Source of the DNA: Trichaptum fuscoviolaceum
Lineage: Eukaryota > Basidiomycota > Agaricomycetes > Hymenochaetales > Trichaptaceae
Assembly (NCBI GenBank): GCA_910574455.1
Contig: CAJSYZ010000008.1
Location: 310,001 to 374,000, forward strand
Reading direction: 5' to 3'
Length of the DNA stretch: 64,000 nucleotides
Part shown: piece after piece, positions 12,665 to 24,522 of the stretch
Numbering within the stretch: the stretch's first letter is position 1
How the letters are laid out: each line of letters starts with the position of its first letter
Position numbers and translations under genes: made by a program
The notes under the pieces: model-generated
The model's input: the letters and a program-made list of their open reading frames with translations, nothing else
Told to the model about the DNA's origin: nothing
The model's database searches: none

Positions 12665-14504
12665 GGGGTGAGCTGTGAGCTGTGTTCGGGTGTGGGACAG
12701 GATGGGGGGGTCGGATGGGGGGGTTGAGGTGTGGTCGAGGGTGAGAGGGGTGCTTGGCTGGCGGGATAAGGGACGAAGATACCTGGGAGCCCGTTAGCCT
12801 CGTTTGAACGACGAGGATGAGACACGACGAAGGAAGAAGAAAGAAGGAGAAAGAAGATTATACCCCAGGCGAACGGCTTCGCCACATAAATTTGATACCC
12901 CCCGCACCTCATTTCATTGCAGGATGGACGCTCGACGCACCGTTCCCTACCTGCTTTATGATAATTCGTTCCGGTCGCTCTCTGCTCTTCCGTCGGTCTT
13001 TCGGCGCTCGCATCTCGCTCCTTGCTCGTCTGCTCGTATACCTATCTGCCCGTCCGTCGGTCTGCTCGCACATCGTGTCTCGTTCCGTTCCGTCGATCCA
13101 TAACTCCAAGTCAAAGATTACCAACCATCCATTCATCATTCATTCTCTCTTTAGAATCATTGACTCGCCTTCCTCGCATACGCATATACGCATATTAGAC
13201 TGGGTCCGCTTCGCATTTTAATTCGAGATTCTGCAAACCATGCAGCCTGGTTTTGAACCTTTTTATCGTTATGTCCTTTTATTATCGCATGAACCTACGA
13301 ACGTACCAACGACTTTTTTTATACCTGATTATCATCATCATCATCATTCTGTCATTCATCATCATTTTTCGTCATAATCATCAACATTACTCACTGCCAT
13401 CATCGTCTTTGTCATTGTCATGCAGCAGTTTTGCACTTCCGTGTTCTTATCGTTTTCGTTTTCGTTTTGCTGTGATTCAAGCTATGTTATGCTTTCGTTA
13501 TGTGGTTCTGCTATTGATAGAATGTATTATGGACTATGTTGTGTTGTCGTGTAGTGTAGTGTGTATTGCTGTAATTATGAGTAATGATTTATGATTTACT
13601 AGGATTTGTGGGATCTGATATGATATTCACCTGTGCGGAAGCAAAAACGCGGTGCTGGGCCAGTGGCAGCGACCAGGGGGAATCGGGTTGGGACCGGACC
13701 CTGGGGCTCAATCCCCAACACCGAACCCGAACCCGAACCCGAACCCGAACCCGAACCCGAGGATTCAGGTCCGGGTGCAACGGCGACTCGCGGTGTATAA
13801 GTGTAGGAGTAGTGGCCTAGCTCTACTCGACCACATATTGTCTATATAGGTCGGTTTATGTAAGTTAATCCGGAGGAAAGAGAGGGAGATGTGTTGCAGT
13901 TGTGGTGAGGTGAGGTGCGTTTTATACGGATGATACATGTATGTGCGGCGTGTGGTGTGCGGTGTGTGGTGTGTGTGACTTGGATGTCATCGCTATGGGC
14001 TGGTCAGGCAGGTCAGGCGGGTCAGGTAGGCGTGGGGGAGGTGCTGCTAGTGCACCGTTGAACTTGGGAGGGATGGCCAGTGTAGGCCGGACGACCGGGT
14101 CCGAGTCTGCCAGTGCGGACTCGAAGAGGAAAATACACGTGATGGAAGGGGTCACGGTGGTAAATAGGAGCAAATAACGCGTGTCGTACAAGTACGCGCC
14201 GTCGCTTCTTTTCTTCTTTCAGGCCGTTACCATCGCGCCAGTATTCTATCTGCCCCTTTATCCATCTATCGGAGTGAAAGACTGCTTGAGACCGTGGACT
14301 CGATACATGGCCGAGGGCGAAGGAAACCCGGGGGGCGGTGCGGCGCGGCGCGGCGCTAGCTCTCCTCTTTCACGCACCCGTCCGCTGAAGTGCTATGTGA
14401 TAGGCTCTGCGCGCAACTGCGGCGAAGGCATTGGGATTCAGCGTAACCGCTGAGAGGGGCGGTCCGGAGAACGGTCTCTTCGTCTCTCCATCACTAACCT
14501 GGCA
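12665..14504. other. Intergenic, simple-sequence rich
   Basis: No protein gene recognised. G-rich and T-rich tracts follow the preceding gene, then ATC-type repeats (13325-13390), a hexanucleotide array, a GT-rich stretch at 13941-13978 and a three-copy GGTCAGGC(A/G)G array near 14003-14030. Confidence 0.4.
13721..13760. repeat. Hexanucleotide microsatellite (CCGAAC)n
   Basis: Between six and seven perfect copies of CCGAAC. The repeat is open in several frames on both strands, which produces spurious Pro-Asn and Arg-Val open frames. Confidence 0.9.
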
Positions 14505-14881
14505 GTAAGTCGTGCACAACTCCGTCTATCCATCCATCTTCCTCCCTTCCTCCATCGCTCCTTGACGATGATATCCATTACTATTCCGCTCCATTTGAAT
14601 CGCCTCTGTGGTGGAGACGAAGATGTGACTGAGTAAATTAAATCCATTCGCGGCTGATTCTTGCATTTCGTCTGGCTTTGTCCTTCTTCAAAGTGTTTGG
14701 AAACACACACTGACTTTTGGCCTTTCGTTCTTAGGGCCACGGTGTCGATGTGGATGACCATGACCTCGCGAAACAACGTGTCACGAGTTCTTGTAACTGA
14801 AGATATCGAAGGCTTTGGTGCAAGGGGTTGTCCGCGGCTGAATTGCGTGGTGAGTTGCTCTGTTCGGGGTTCTGTGCGAGT

Positions 14882-14969
14882 ATGGTATGATGCGCTATTT
14901 TTGAAGAAATATGTTTTCGACTCCCCTACCAGGGGAGCATGAGATGTGTGATCGTTTCTACTGACCTTT
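14882..14969 (+). ncRNA. Candidate box C/D snoRNA in host intron 2
   Basis: C-box-like ATGATGC (14887-14893) and D box CTGA (14961-14964) are 67 bases apart inside a 185-nt intron. An internal hairpin, CTCCCCTACCAGGGGAG, lies between them. The C box has one mismatch. The guide target was not determined. Confidence 0.4.
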
Positions 14970-15357
14970 CCTTGTTTCTTCGTCTTCCTGAATCGAACAC
15001 TTGACTGATTTGGCTTGCTTCGTACTTCTTTTAGTATCATTCGCGCTTGTCTGTGCAAACATTCCTGGAGTAACGCTTCGTTGATCTTCAGTCTCCGCGG
15101 ATCGGTCCATGATACGCGCTTATTGACGAACACGATCTGACCATGGTGAGTTATTGTTTCTAGTTGACTCTGGCGAGCGCAACTGATTTCTCTCGATCCA
15201 GTCTTGGCTGTCGCATCTAAGATCGCCCGGTTACACGCAGTACGTGCAGCGGAGCTGCATGAACGCCGGTCGATGGACTGGCTGTTCCTCGTCGAAAGTA
15301 TGCGTCGTGGGTTTTGTGTCAAGACGATGCATGGTGAGTCTGCTGTCTGTTGCTGGT

Positions 15358-15443
15358 CAACAATGATGGTATATTTCATAGTCATTTGTATTAATTTGAT
15401 CCTCAAGGGATTTGAGATAACTTGTCTTATTAATCTGATATTG
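15358..15443 (+). ncRNA. Candidate box C/D snoRNA in host intron 4
   Basis: C-box-like ATGATGG (15363-15369) and D box CTGA (15435-15438), with short complementary flanks (CAACA / TATTG). It shares with the next two candidates the block ATGATGGTRTATTTCATA and the internal element CC(N)GGG...TTGAGAT. Confidence 0.5.
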
Positions 15444-15681
15444 CACATCGCAGTCGCCTGTTGCTTTTTCATGACATTCGCTGATCATATTGCACAGACT
15501 CGACACGACTGGGATTTTACCAACTATGCTATTTTTATTCTCACATCAGGACATCCTCACTTTTGTTAACGCGGGAGTGCGGAAGAGAATCGACCGCGGT
15601 TGACGATGTCCCGTCATGGCGGGAGCTTCTACAAACCTTCTGTCATAGTGATGCAGGGTGAGCTTGCCGTCTTTTGTGTGT

Positions 15682-15767
15682 GACCTAATGATGGTGTATT
15701 TCATATAATAACTTCTATTCGAACCTTGTCGGGCTTGAGATAACTTGTTTCTTTCGGCTGATGTTCC
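15682..15767 (+). ncRNA. Candidate box C/D snoRNA in host intron 5
   Basis: C-box-like ATGATGG (15688-15694) and D box CTGA (15758-15761). It is a paralogue of the preceding candidate by the shared box-proximal block and internal TTGAGATAACTTG, but the sequence just before the D box, where a guide would lie, differs. Confidence 0.5.
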
Positions 15768-15943
15768 ATACCATATTCGCCTGCCGTCCACTGCACAATG
15801 GTCGCTGATCATACTTCTACAGTGTGTGGGTCGGGATTCTCCGCATCGAAATAGTGCCTTGCCACCCGCGGGGGAGGGAGGGGGTTTCAGCAAGGATGAT
15901 GCTGGAATGAAACATGGTGAGCTTCTTTTTTTTGTCTTGCGCG

Positions 15944-16033
15944 TGAACAATGATGGTGTATTTCATATCATTGCTTTTATTTGAATCCCGATGGGACATG
16001 AGATTTCTTTTCTAAAGTCTTGACTGATGCTTC
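15944..16033 (+). ncRNA. Candidate box C/D snoRNA in host intron 6
   Basis: C-box-like ATGATGG (15950-15956) and D box CTGA (16024-16027), with the shared block GGTGTATTTCATAT and internal CCCGATGGGACATGAGAT. The presumptive guide next to the D box again differs from its paralogues. Confidence 0.5.
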
Positions 16034-16486
16034 GCTTCTATCTGTCCGCCTTATACTATACAACATACAGTAAGCTGATCATGACCCTGTAGGTTCTGCA
16101 TTGCGATTGCGAGGCCGTGAGCGTGGTACCAGCTCCTATTGGAACCCTCGCCTACGTCATGTTTCCTCACGACGGAGAAGGGGATAAAGGAGAAAGAGGA
16201 CCTCATTTTACGTTGGCGACAGCGTGGTGAGCTCCCAAGTTGCATTTCGATATATCTCTCTTCTCTTCGCCCTTTTCCATTGCTTGATTCCTCATCAATC
16301 ACCTCTTACGAAGCGCTCTCTGATATACTACTTTAGGCGGGATCGATGTAACTAAGCAAGAAAATCATGAAGCCACTTGACTTACCTGTCCTTTGTCTGG
16401 CTAAAGTCGAGAACTTGAACAAGGGCCCTCTCGTGGTCTTTCCTTGACGTATGTCGCAACGCCGGTGAGTCGCCTTTCTTTTCATT

Positions 16487-16564
16487 GTCTTCTGATGAAA
16501 TTATAACTCAGCTCACTTCGATTCCTCATGGGAAAATGAGACATTGTTTTTAATCTGATGCTTT
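16487..16564 (+). ncRNA. Candidate box C/D snoRNA in host intron 8
   Basis: C box with the full TGATGA core (16493-16498) and D box CTGA (16555-16558). Between them is the hairpin CTCATGGGAAAATGAG, matching the CC...GGG...TGAGA element of the other candidates. Confidence 0.5.
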
Positions 16565-17158
16565 CTTTTATCTTGCTATCTCTCTATCATTGTTTGTACG
16601 GTTGCTCATGCGGATCCTTTGGTTATGATTAGGTGGATGTTTCTCAAATTTGTCACGTCGAACGTCCTACTTATCGTATGTGAAGATGAAGATCTGCTAG
16701 GTCCTTGTGCGAGTTGTAGGGAAATCATGCTGGAATTTGGAAGTAAATTCTACGCTATTTGAGGCTATTGACTGCATATTGTGTAACCTAAGTTTGCAGC
16801 TAGTGATGAGAAGGCGAGTCAGAAATTACTTCACATTATGTAGACTCATAGATATCTCTCACATTATCTTCCATGTATCTCCTTCTCTCACAGGTCAAAA
16901 TGTGAAGGACATAAATAACTTGGTTCTGACAAATTCGTGAAATGTGGCACGGCGGAGAGTCGAACCGCGTGAGACATTGTTGCTTACTCGAGTGACGTCA
17001 CTGGCTTTAAAGCAAAGTTGAATGACGTCCCTTTCGCCTGCCGAATGTTGGTTTTCTCCAAGACGTTCACGGGCAGGCTTTAAGGTCTCAGTAATGGGCA
17101 GGACACACAGTGCACATTCCTTGAAAACACACGCCCAACGTCGTCAACGACGAGCTCG

Positions 17159-18173
17159 ATGACCACGCCAGCAACGACGATGAACGGCTACTCGGGAACG
17201 ACGCACATGCCCTACAACGCCCAGCAGCGTGACGAGCTGCACTCTTCTCGGTACCATCGCCACCGTCACCATTGGTGGTATGTCTGGATACCCATTGCTG
17301 CAGCGTTTATGTGGTTCGGAACGGTCCTGGCGCTTCTCATCACCTGGCTCGCCCAAGGCCGGCCGCATTATGTCTCGATGTCACCTGGGCAGAAAATCGC
17401 GTACATCTCGGACGTCGCGGCCGACATCTTGAAGCCGCTGTTCATCGTCGGGTGTGCGATCACAGCGGTCGGGTTCTTCTTGTGCTTGGCGATTGAGCGA
17501 TGGTTGAGACATGACGGTCGGTAAGTCGCACAGTGTCAGGCCGCAAGCCTTCAAGCGATGTCTTTTTCACTTTGCAGGACTGAGCAAATTGGATTTGCAG
17601 ATTGCTTCCGAACATGCGGAGACGCGAGAAAGCGACTTCGACGTTAGCGATTATCTCGTCGTTCATCGGAGGCGTAGGCCTCATCCTCCTGTCCATATTT
17701 GATACCAAACGCCATGAGAAGCTCCATCGAGGTTTCCTCCTCATCTTCGTTGCCGGAACCGCGCTTAGTGCGATTTTCACTGTCATCGAGGTAAATCATT
17801 GCGATGTTTTGAAATTCTCGTAACCGCCAAGACTCATTCAACGAAATTTCAGTTCCGCTGGCTGAACAAAGAATTCGGCTCGGATACGAGCCGACTGAAG
17901 TACGCGTACATGACGAAAGCCATCTTCGCCTTCGTCCTCATTGTCCTCGCCATCGCGTTTGGATCCGAGCTGGGGAACCACGAGAATGTCGCAGCAGTCC
18001 TGGAATGGACTATTTCGTTCGGGTTTACTTTCTACCTTCTGACGTTCTGGTACGACCTTCGGCAGAGCAAAGGCTTTAGCAAAGGCGAGCTCAAATATGC
18101 TCATGGTGCAACCGGTAACGGGTATCCAAACGGACAGAGCAACACGCTAGGCCCAGGGATGAGGCGTGTTTAA
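17159..18173 (+). CDS. Frag1/DRAM/Sfk1-family membrane protein
   Basis: Three exons: 17159-17520, 17601-17790 and 17853-18173, giving 290 residues. Six hydrophobic segments are visible, near residues 38-64, 94-113, 134-152, 162-182, 205-220 and 232-255. The first segment starts with HHWWYVWIPIAAAFMWFG, and the ISDVAAD motif follows in the first extracytoplasmic loop, as in the Frag1/DRAM/Sfk1 family. A conserved aromatic block near the C-terminus ends in WYDL. Yeast Sfk1 lies in the plasma membrane and supports PI4-kinase Stt4 and phospholipid asymmetry; a similar place is inferred here. The length (Sfk1 353, DRAM about 240-270) is in range. Introns are 80 and 62 nt and every junction keeps frame. 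Confidence 0.8.
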
Positions 18174-21100
18174 TGGAAATGACGATTTCCATGGACCTTG
18201 CAATGACGATCAATTGTTGTATCGACTAGAGAAATGCGCAATTGACAAACTAATGTAGTTGTATGTTCAATCCTCTTTCGCAGAGTAGAATATAGCACAA
18301 TGTTTATGTGCTACTCATCAGTTTATTATCAGATTTGTTGCGTGCATGACCCAGCGAATGACAAAAACCCTTTACGGAGGAGTTCGGACAAAAGGAACGA
18401 AGATCAGCGGCAGAAGACTGATAAGTATCAGATTCGAACTTAGACAAGTGCACGCAGGACAAGAAACGATAAGCGTGACCTCCTTGATGCTGATCATCGG
18501 CCTTCTTCCGTGGCTTTCACGATGCTAAACCGCGCGAGCACAGTACTCCCCCGTTGCAGGGGCCCGGGTCAGCCCCTTTGAGTTCCAGCCAAGAAAATGG
18601 TATATACCGAATGCTTCTCCATCTCTCGGCCGCTCAAAGTCCGCATTGTTTAACCGAGATGCATATGTATGTATGTGCATGTATGTCAAGGCCGGGCAAA
18701 GCGAGTGCAGGGTGAGGTACACATCGGACACAACTGCAGTCTTGTTGAATAGCGATAGGCGAGATAAGATAAAGACAAGGTACCGCCCGCGGAGAGTTTC
18801 GGTAAGGAGAAGAAGGAAGGAAGAGAATCGTGCTCAGTGAAATTTAAATCTATTTTGGTATGGGATAAGGATGTGGAGACGGTTGTACACACTTGGATCC
18901 CGTTTTGTTCCTTGTTCTCGAACATGCCTTTTGATCACTGATTGTTAAGGACAAGACACGCTTATGTCGGATGTCGGTATCATGTATTGGTTCGTGATGA
19001 GGGCGCCATGTGCGTCGAAAGAGGAAGAAGGCCAAGGCCGTAGTACAGTTCTCCGTTCTCCTGGATAGCCCCTCAACCTCTCAGTTTCTTGTACACATGA
19101 CAGGACAGGGACTGGTATACTGGGGTAGAAGCTGATGGATTGTTGTAGATATGCATGTATTCTTTCGCATCACCTGAGTTCCAAGCTATGCGACGAGGTG
19201 CGGCAAATAGCGAAACAATATTTGGGACAGAAGTTGGCAGTCCGTCACGGTCGTAGTCGCCCCTTTTCTCTTGCTTTGTCTGGAGAAAAGGACACATGGG
19301 GATGGGGTACGCAAGCCAAGAGGAACAGCAAGAGAGTACTGAGAGCGCACAAGATGACTGGTGATCCGTGCGTGCTCCTATCCGGGTATCGTTCATGATC
19401 CCATGTAGCATCACAACTTACAAGTTCGGTAGCCAAAGGACTAAAAGGAGCTTACCGGTGTATGCATGAACGACATAAAAGACTTGGTAGCCAGTGCGCT
19501 TGTGAACCCCAAAGAGGCAATCGTATCACCGTAGAACGCCCGACGGCAAGGGCAAGTCTCTTGGAAGGACCAAGCGACTGACAGGACGAGGTGCGAGGAG
19601 CACGCACATATCGTCGTGCTGTTCCTGGTCGACGTGTCCCTCAGTGAGCGCGATGCGCTCGGGCTTCCTGCTCAGCCCCGAGACTTGGCAGCGCAAAGAT
19701 TGCATATAGCAGGCGATTCAGCTGGTCCGGCGCCGTTAAATAGGCAGTTGAGAACTTTATCTTTTCTGAGCTTCTCCTCCTGTGGATTGATCGTGGGCAG
19801 AGAGACGGAGTATCAACATTCAAGAAGATTGGTCGTAATGACTCGGAGTCCACTGTACGACCATCAAACTGTACCTGTATATATGTATGTCGGGAGAGCA
19901 ATACTTCCGGCTGTTAAATTTGCCACCTGTAGATTGTAGCTACACGAAAATATGTTGAGTAGTTCCCCATTTGCGTAAATTGAAAAAGACGCACAAGAGA
20001 CCTTCCGACGTCCTCGCATGTCGAAGATCGAATGAAGGTAACCGACACACTATCGACGCGCGAGTTGTGTACTTGTACCGCCGAGTCTCTGACCGAACAG
20101 CGTATGATTTGTTCTCGGCACTAGCGTCATGAAACTCTTGACACGAGCTATGAAGTCTCGCATGTCTATCTTATTATACCTGTACATATGTATGTCGGGC
20201 CCGGGAGCGCAATGCTTCCGAACGATTAATTTGCCAGCTGCAAATTATAGCTACATACATTGAGTGATAGGTTTAAATTTATACGACGCACATAATAGAC
20301 ATACCTATCCTCCGACAGTCTCGCAGATCGAAAATCGAATGAAGGTTACCAACATATCGACGCGCCGGTAGCATTCTTGTACCGTCGTCTCTACGACCGA
20401 ACAACGTATGTTTTGCTCTCGTCGCTGGCGTCAAAGAGCTGATAAAACATGCTGGGAAGTCTCGGAGATGAAGAGGATTCGGGAGGCGAAAAAGTGGTGA
20501 ACGCTAAGTAACAATCTAAGAGCATGCAACATGCATAATAAGGTTTGTGGAGAACGAAGAACGGGACTCCTAAAAAAAGCGATCAGCGCTTTTGTACGTA
20601 AACACAACGTCGTTTCTCGCGTAGGTCGATCACTCACGTTCGCCCGTGATCAGCAACTTATGGGCGGCGCTGAAGTTGACACTTTCACTCGGGCATTCCT
20701 AGGAGAACTTCCGGCGCGGCTCGCAAAGTGCTTAGGCTTGTCACGTCCCAGTGAACCGATCTAAGTCCGCGGAAGGTACCGACCTTGAACAATACGTTGG
20801 TTCGAAGGTTCCACAGGTGAATGCGACATTGTTCCAGTAATAGTCTGATGGATCAGGAGACTTCGATGATCGGAGTTGGCATTGCACCTTGCATCCCCGA
20901 GCTCCTTGCCCGCGGACTCGAGTACGAAAGACGGTCAAAGACGCACGGATTCGACGTTGTGGATGCTGATGGCAACATCACGACATGTGCGAGACGAGCG
21001 ATTCTACACAATGATCGTTGTGCAGATAGCGAGTGGTACAAATGTACAGCGAAAAGTCTGCAATGCATCATAGTTTAGTCAATAACAGAGAGAACACGGA

Positions 21101-22947
21101 AACGAGCTTTCGTCGTACCTCGTCCAGAATAACCGTTGGTGCTTATTGCAGTCCGTCGTAACATATGCAGCTCCGTGCAAGTTACACGAGTGGCGTTATA
21201 TTCGACACTTCTAAGAAGCTCTTGCCTTCTCGACTAGCGGCGTTAGAGTTTCTTCTTGCGGGGCAGAACAACGGTAGACTGGTTCTTCATCGGCTTATGA
21301 GGTAAGCGGCTGTGGCGCTTCAAAGCGAAATGAAGTCTATGACATATTTGCCCACCAGTCAGTTTTTTGTTCGCATAAATCAGACATCACGTACATGTGA
21401 GACTTGCATGAATGAATTAGCACGGTCTTCAGTCCTGAAGAAGATATACTAGTTAATACTTAAAGCAATTAGACGAATTGAGAGTAAGTGCTTGAGTGCA
21501 GATAGCAGACGATGGACGAAATAGTGTGACCTGAGAAGCTTCCCTGCGAGAAGAGGAGACGATCGAAGCACGATTCAAAGGATAGTCAGGTCCCGAGAAG
21601 TTAGCAAGAGAACTGCCAGTAAACGGGTGTGGATCCAGGAATATCGACAGTGCTTTTGCAGAGGACACTCGAACCCTGAGTATCGGAGGGGGTGAGGATG
21701 GTGTCGATAAACACCAATATTTGTTCTGGTATGAATTATTGCGCCACCACGATACCATTTATTGCGAGAGTAAGATCTCCACGATAACGCTCTTGGCTAT
21801 CTCATCGCGCTGTATCTCTGGGATAAGATTCAATAGCTTGGCATTTCCGAGCTTCACCCTGCGGGGCTTCGTACCGGAAGCATTCGGGAACGCGTCGTGA
21901 TTGGCCAACGGCGGAGTTGGCTACTCAGGGAGGAGTAGAGATCTGAAGAACTGATCTCACATACATCAGCTCGCTACGGGGTTGCCATACTTGGGATAAC
22001 TGAGACTTGCGAGACGTACGAAAGTGTCATTGAAGACAAGCATCCACTATGTGGGAGAGACCATGGTGACGTTGCTACATGATCGGCCAGGCCAAGAGGT
22101 ACTCAGCGTGGCCAAAGGGCAGCAAATGTAATAGATAAGACAAATAGTGCCTTCTTGAAGTTGAAAACGCCCATCGAGGTCGCCATAGCTGAAGAACTTG
22201 GTTCAAGGACGTGATCTTCGTCTCGCAAGTCTAGGATACGATTTTCAAAAGAACAGTGTTTTAAACGTCTGCACCATAAGGTGCAGAAAAAGCAGAAGAT
22301 GAAGGAGACAAGTTGAACCTATTCGGTCAGGGTCGAATGTGTACGTGGAATCAGGATAGCGTGGGAATCCAGAGTCTTGATAGACGTTCAAGTTTTGTGT
22401 TCTTTCTCTTCATTGGTTCACACCACCACTCACCTTAAAAAATCGACCTAATTGCGAAGATTTGGTGTGACATTTCTACGGAGACATAGGTACTTGGCGC
22501 CCCAATCAGCTCCCACAACAATCCATGGATACGGGTGAAAAGTTATCTGGACCGAGGCCAATGGACAGTGGCTATCCATCACCTCGCGGCATTTTTACCA
22601 CACCGCCGTCTGCGGAGGTTCTTATGCGAGGAGGAAGGCTACCTAGAATAGCGTCCAAAGATAGAGAGAGGGTCGCTGTCAGTACAACCGCCCAGCTTGG
22701 CTCACACCTATCTTTCCAATTCGGCAGTGACCGCTTTGGATACCTGCTTGCTTCTTTCCTCGGTCTTACACTCCTTGCTGCTTTGTCTCGATACCACCGT
22801 GATCGTTCGTAGCATTCCCACGACGCCCAAGGATCTTGGCATCTAGCTATCCTTCTGACCTGGGATTCCATGATGGGCGCCAGACGGGGTACTTAAATAT
22901 ACCATGCTTGTCTTCTCGTCGACTCGTCTATCCCTCACACATCTGTA
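18174..22947. other. Long intergenic stretch without a recognised gene
   Basis: 4.8 kb with stop codons in all frames and no family motif. It contains a direct repeat pair at 19868-20435. The last 60 bases form the promoter side of the Zn2Cys6 gene, with an AT-rich TTAAATATACC near 22892. Some of it may be old mobile-element sequence, but I can show no ends. Confidence 0.45.
19868..20435. repeat. Tandem direct repeat, period about 310 bp
   Basis: About 19868-20120 and 20177-20435 align block by block: ACCTGTATATATGTATGTCGG, GCAATACTTCCG, TTAAATTTGCCA, ATCGAATGAAGGT, ATCGACGCGC, CTTGTACCG and GACCGAACA.CGTATG. Divergence is moderate, with small indels. Confidence 0.75.
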
Positions 22948-24522
22948 ATGGCGCCCTCTTCTCCTTCGTCCTCTTCTTCCTCCTCAACACCTACCTCTCT
23001 CAAGAAGAGAAAGACCGGGGAGGAAGCATCGGCTGAACAGGTTGACCACCGCAAACGCCGCCGGAACCGTACCACCCAGTCGTGTCTTAACTGTCATGGG
23101 TCGAAGAGAATGGTATGTCCAACGTTCCCTAACCCATACGTTTGTCTAACTTTCACTAGTGCGACAGGTAAACATAAAGTCTCTTATGGCTTCCAAACGT
23201 CAAATAACAGTGCAACCTCTGTAGGAAACGCCCAGCCTGTAGCCGTTGTGTCAAACTTGGCCTCGTAAGTCGGAAATATTTAAGCCCCTTATCTCATAGC
23301 TAACGCTGCTTATCTACAGAGTGGCATTTGTGTTTATGAAGTTGATGATGTCAACCAGAAGTACATATACCGTTTCCTTCCCAAGTTTCCTTCACTGACG
23401 AGATTGTTTTCGAATAGGAGCACGGACAAGGATGAGACATCGCATCTCAAGAACCGAATTGCCGAACTTGAGGGCTTCATTCGGGAGTTCAAGCGAAAGC
23501 CTCATCCACGCTGGGCCGCAGACATAATGAAAGCTGCAAGCGAAGGTGGACCTGAATCAGGTCCGAGCTCCTCCGAGCCAACTCCGAAAGCGCGGGAGCC
23601 TGCGCTGACCGAGTCCGTCACGGACAACGATGATACACCTTCACCGACATTCTCCGCATCCCAAACATGCTCCAGCTCTTCGGCGAGCTCTGCACCTCCA
23701 ACTCCAATTTCAATGGAGGACGACTCTATCATCCTTACCACCCCCGCAGGTTTCTCCTTCCCCTCTTTCAACCCCAACCGCGGCGGCGGCGTTGCCTCCA
23801 ACCCCACTCTTTCCCTCAACGATACCACCTCTCTCTTCACCGGGCAGAAAGAGATCGAGTCACTGCTCTCCATGGGCGAGCTTGGGGCTGGCGGCGGAGA
23901 CGATGTCTTTGAGCGCGTTTTCTCTCAGATCCTGCAATACGACGCTAAGATGGCAAACAATACTCAGAGCTCGCGATGCCAGTGCATGCAGAAGTCGTCG
24001 GCGTACTCCGTGGTTCTCGAACTCGCACCATATGTCAAAAGGGCACTTGACGCTCTCAACGCCCTCCCCGAACATCAGAACTCCCTCTCTTTCTCGACGT
24101 GCAAGTACCTCAAACACTTACAGGACCTCGACGAGGCTACATCGTACGCGAACCTTATTATATCTATTATAATACTATTATCTCACATCATGATTTGATC
24201 CAGGGCTCTCGTCGAATCCGTCTCCACCTCCCTTTCCCCCGCTTCGTCATCCTATGCGTCGAATAACCACACCCCATTCAGCAGCTTCCCACCTTCTCCA
24301 AATGACGCCACGCAGGCCGCTATGCGCCTTTGGGGTAGGGGCGACGTTCGCGAACCTTCCAGCGTTATGTCCTGCACGGCGTCAGACGGGCGCTCCCAGA
24401 CTATGATTGGCAAAGAGAAGGCCGGGTTTCCGTTTAATGCTCTATCGCCCTCTGCCGATCGATTCATGTCGTGGGAGCTACGTTCCGGGCAGGTCAGATG
24501 GCCAAAGACTGTCCCACTGTAA
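22948..24522 (+). CDS. Zn(II)2Cys6 fungal transcription factor
   Basis: Six exons: 22948-23112, 23160-23167, 23225-23264, 23320-23360, 23418-24143 and 24204-24522, giving 432 residues. Splicing rebuilds a binuclear zinc cluster with C46, C49, C56, C63, C66 and C75 (CX2CX6CX6CX2CX8C), preceded by a basic KRRRNR nuclear signal and followed by CVYEVDD and a leucine-zipper-like stretch around residues 95-120 (LKNRIAELEGFIREF), usual in Agaricomycete members. Exon 2 is only 8 nt and carries C56-D57; without it the cluster cannot form. The middle is Ser/Pro/Asp-rich, a likely activation region. The C-terminal part around QSSRCQCMQKSSAYSVVLEL has a Cys pair and helices. The fungal-specific middle homology domain is absent, so this is a short regulator. 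Targets are unknown. Confidence 0.85.

Larger units (their letters stand above)
14505..16632 (+). ncRNA. Spliced, apparently non-coding snoRNA host transcript
   Basis: At least eight introns with good GTRAG(T/C) donors and YAG acceptors follow each other: 14505-14734, 14850-15034, 15145-15201, 15334-15497, 15658-15822, 15917-16092, 16227-16336 and 16465-16632. Several end with the same branch-site context, GCTGATCAT, before the acceptor. The short exons between them have no shared reading frame and no recognisable peptide. In contrast, the introns at 15334, 15658 and 15917 share a conserved core, with a related one at 16465. Conserved introns in a non-conserved exon background are the known signature of snoRNA host genes. 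The ends of the transcript are unknown; it probably starts upstream of 14505 and ends before the gene at 17159. Confidence 0.5.

Noticed and set aside
14438..15472. A 344-codon open frame on the minus strand
   Set aside because: It lies opposite the plus-strand intron series, has no family motif and a shuffled-looking composition; the plus-strand splice and box signals explain the region better.
16930..17000. Possible tRNA on the minus strand (GGTTCGACTCTCCGCCGTGCCA-like 3' half)
   Set aside because: No matching 5' half, D arm or anticodon arm upstream; the GCGG/CCGC hairpin accounts for the resemblance.
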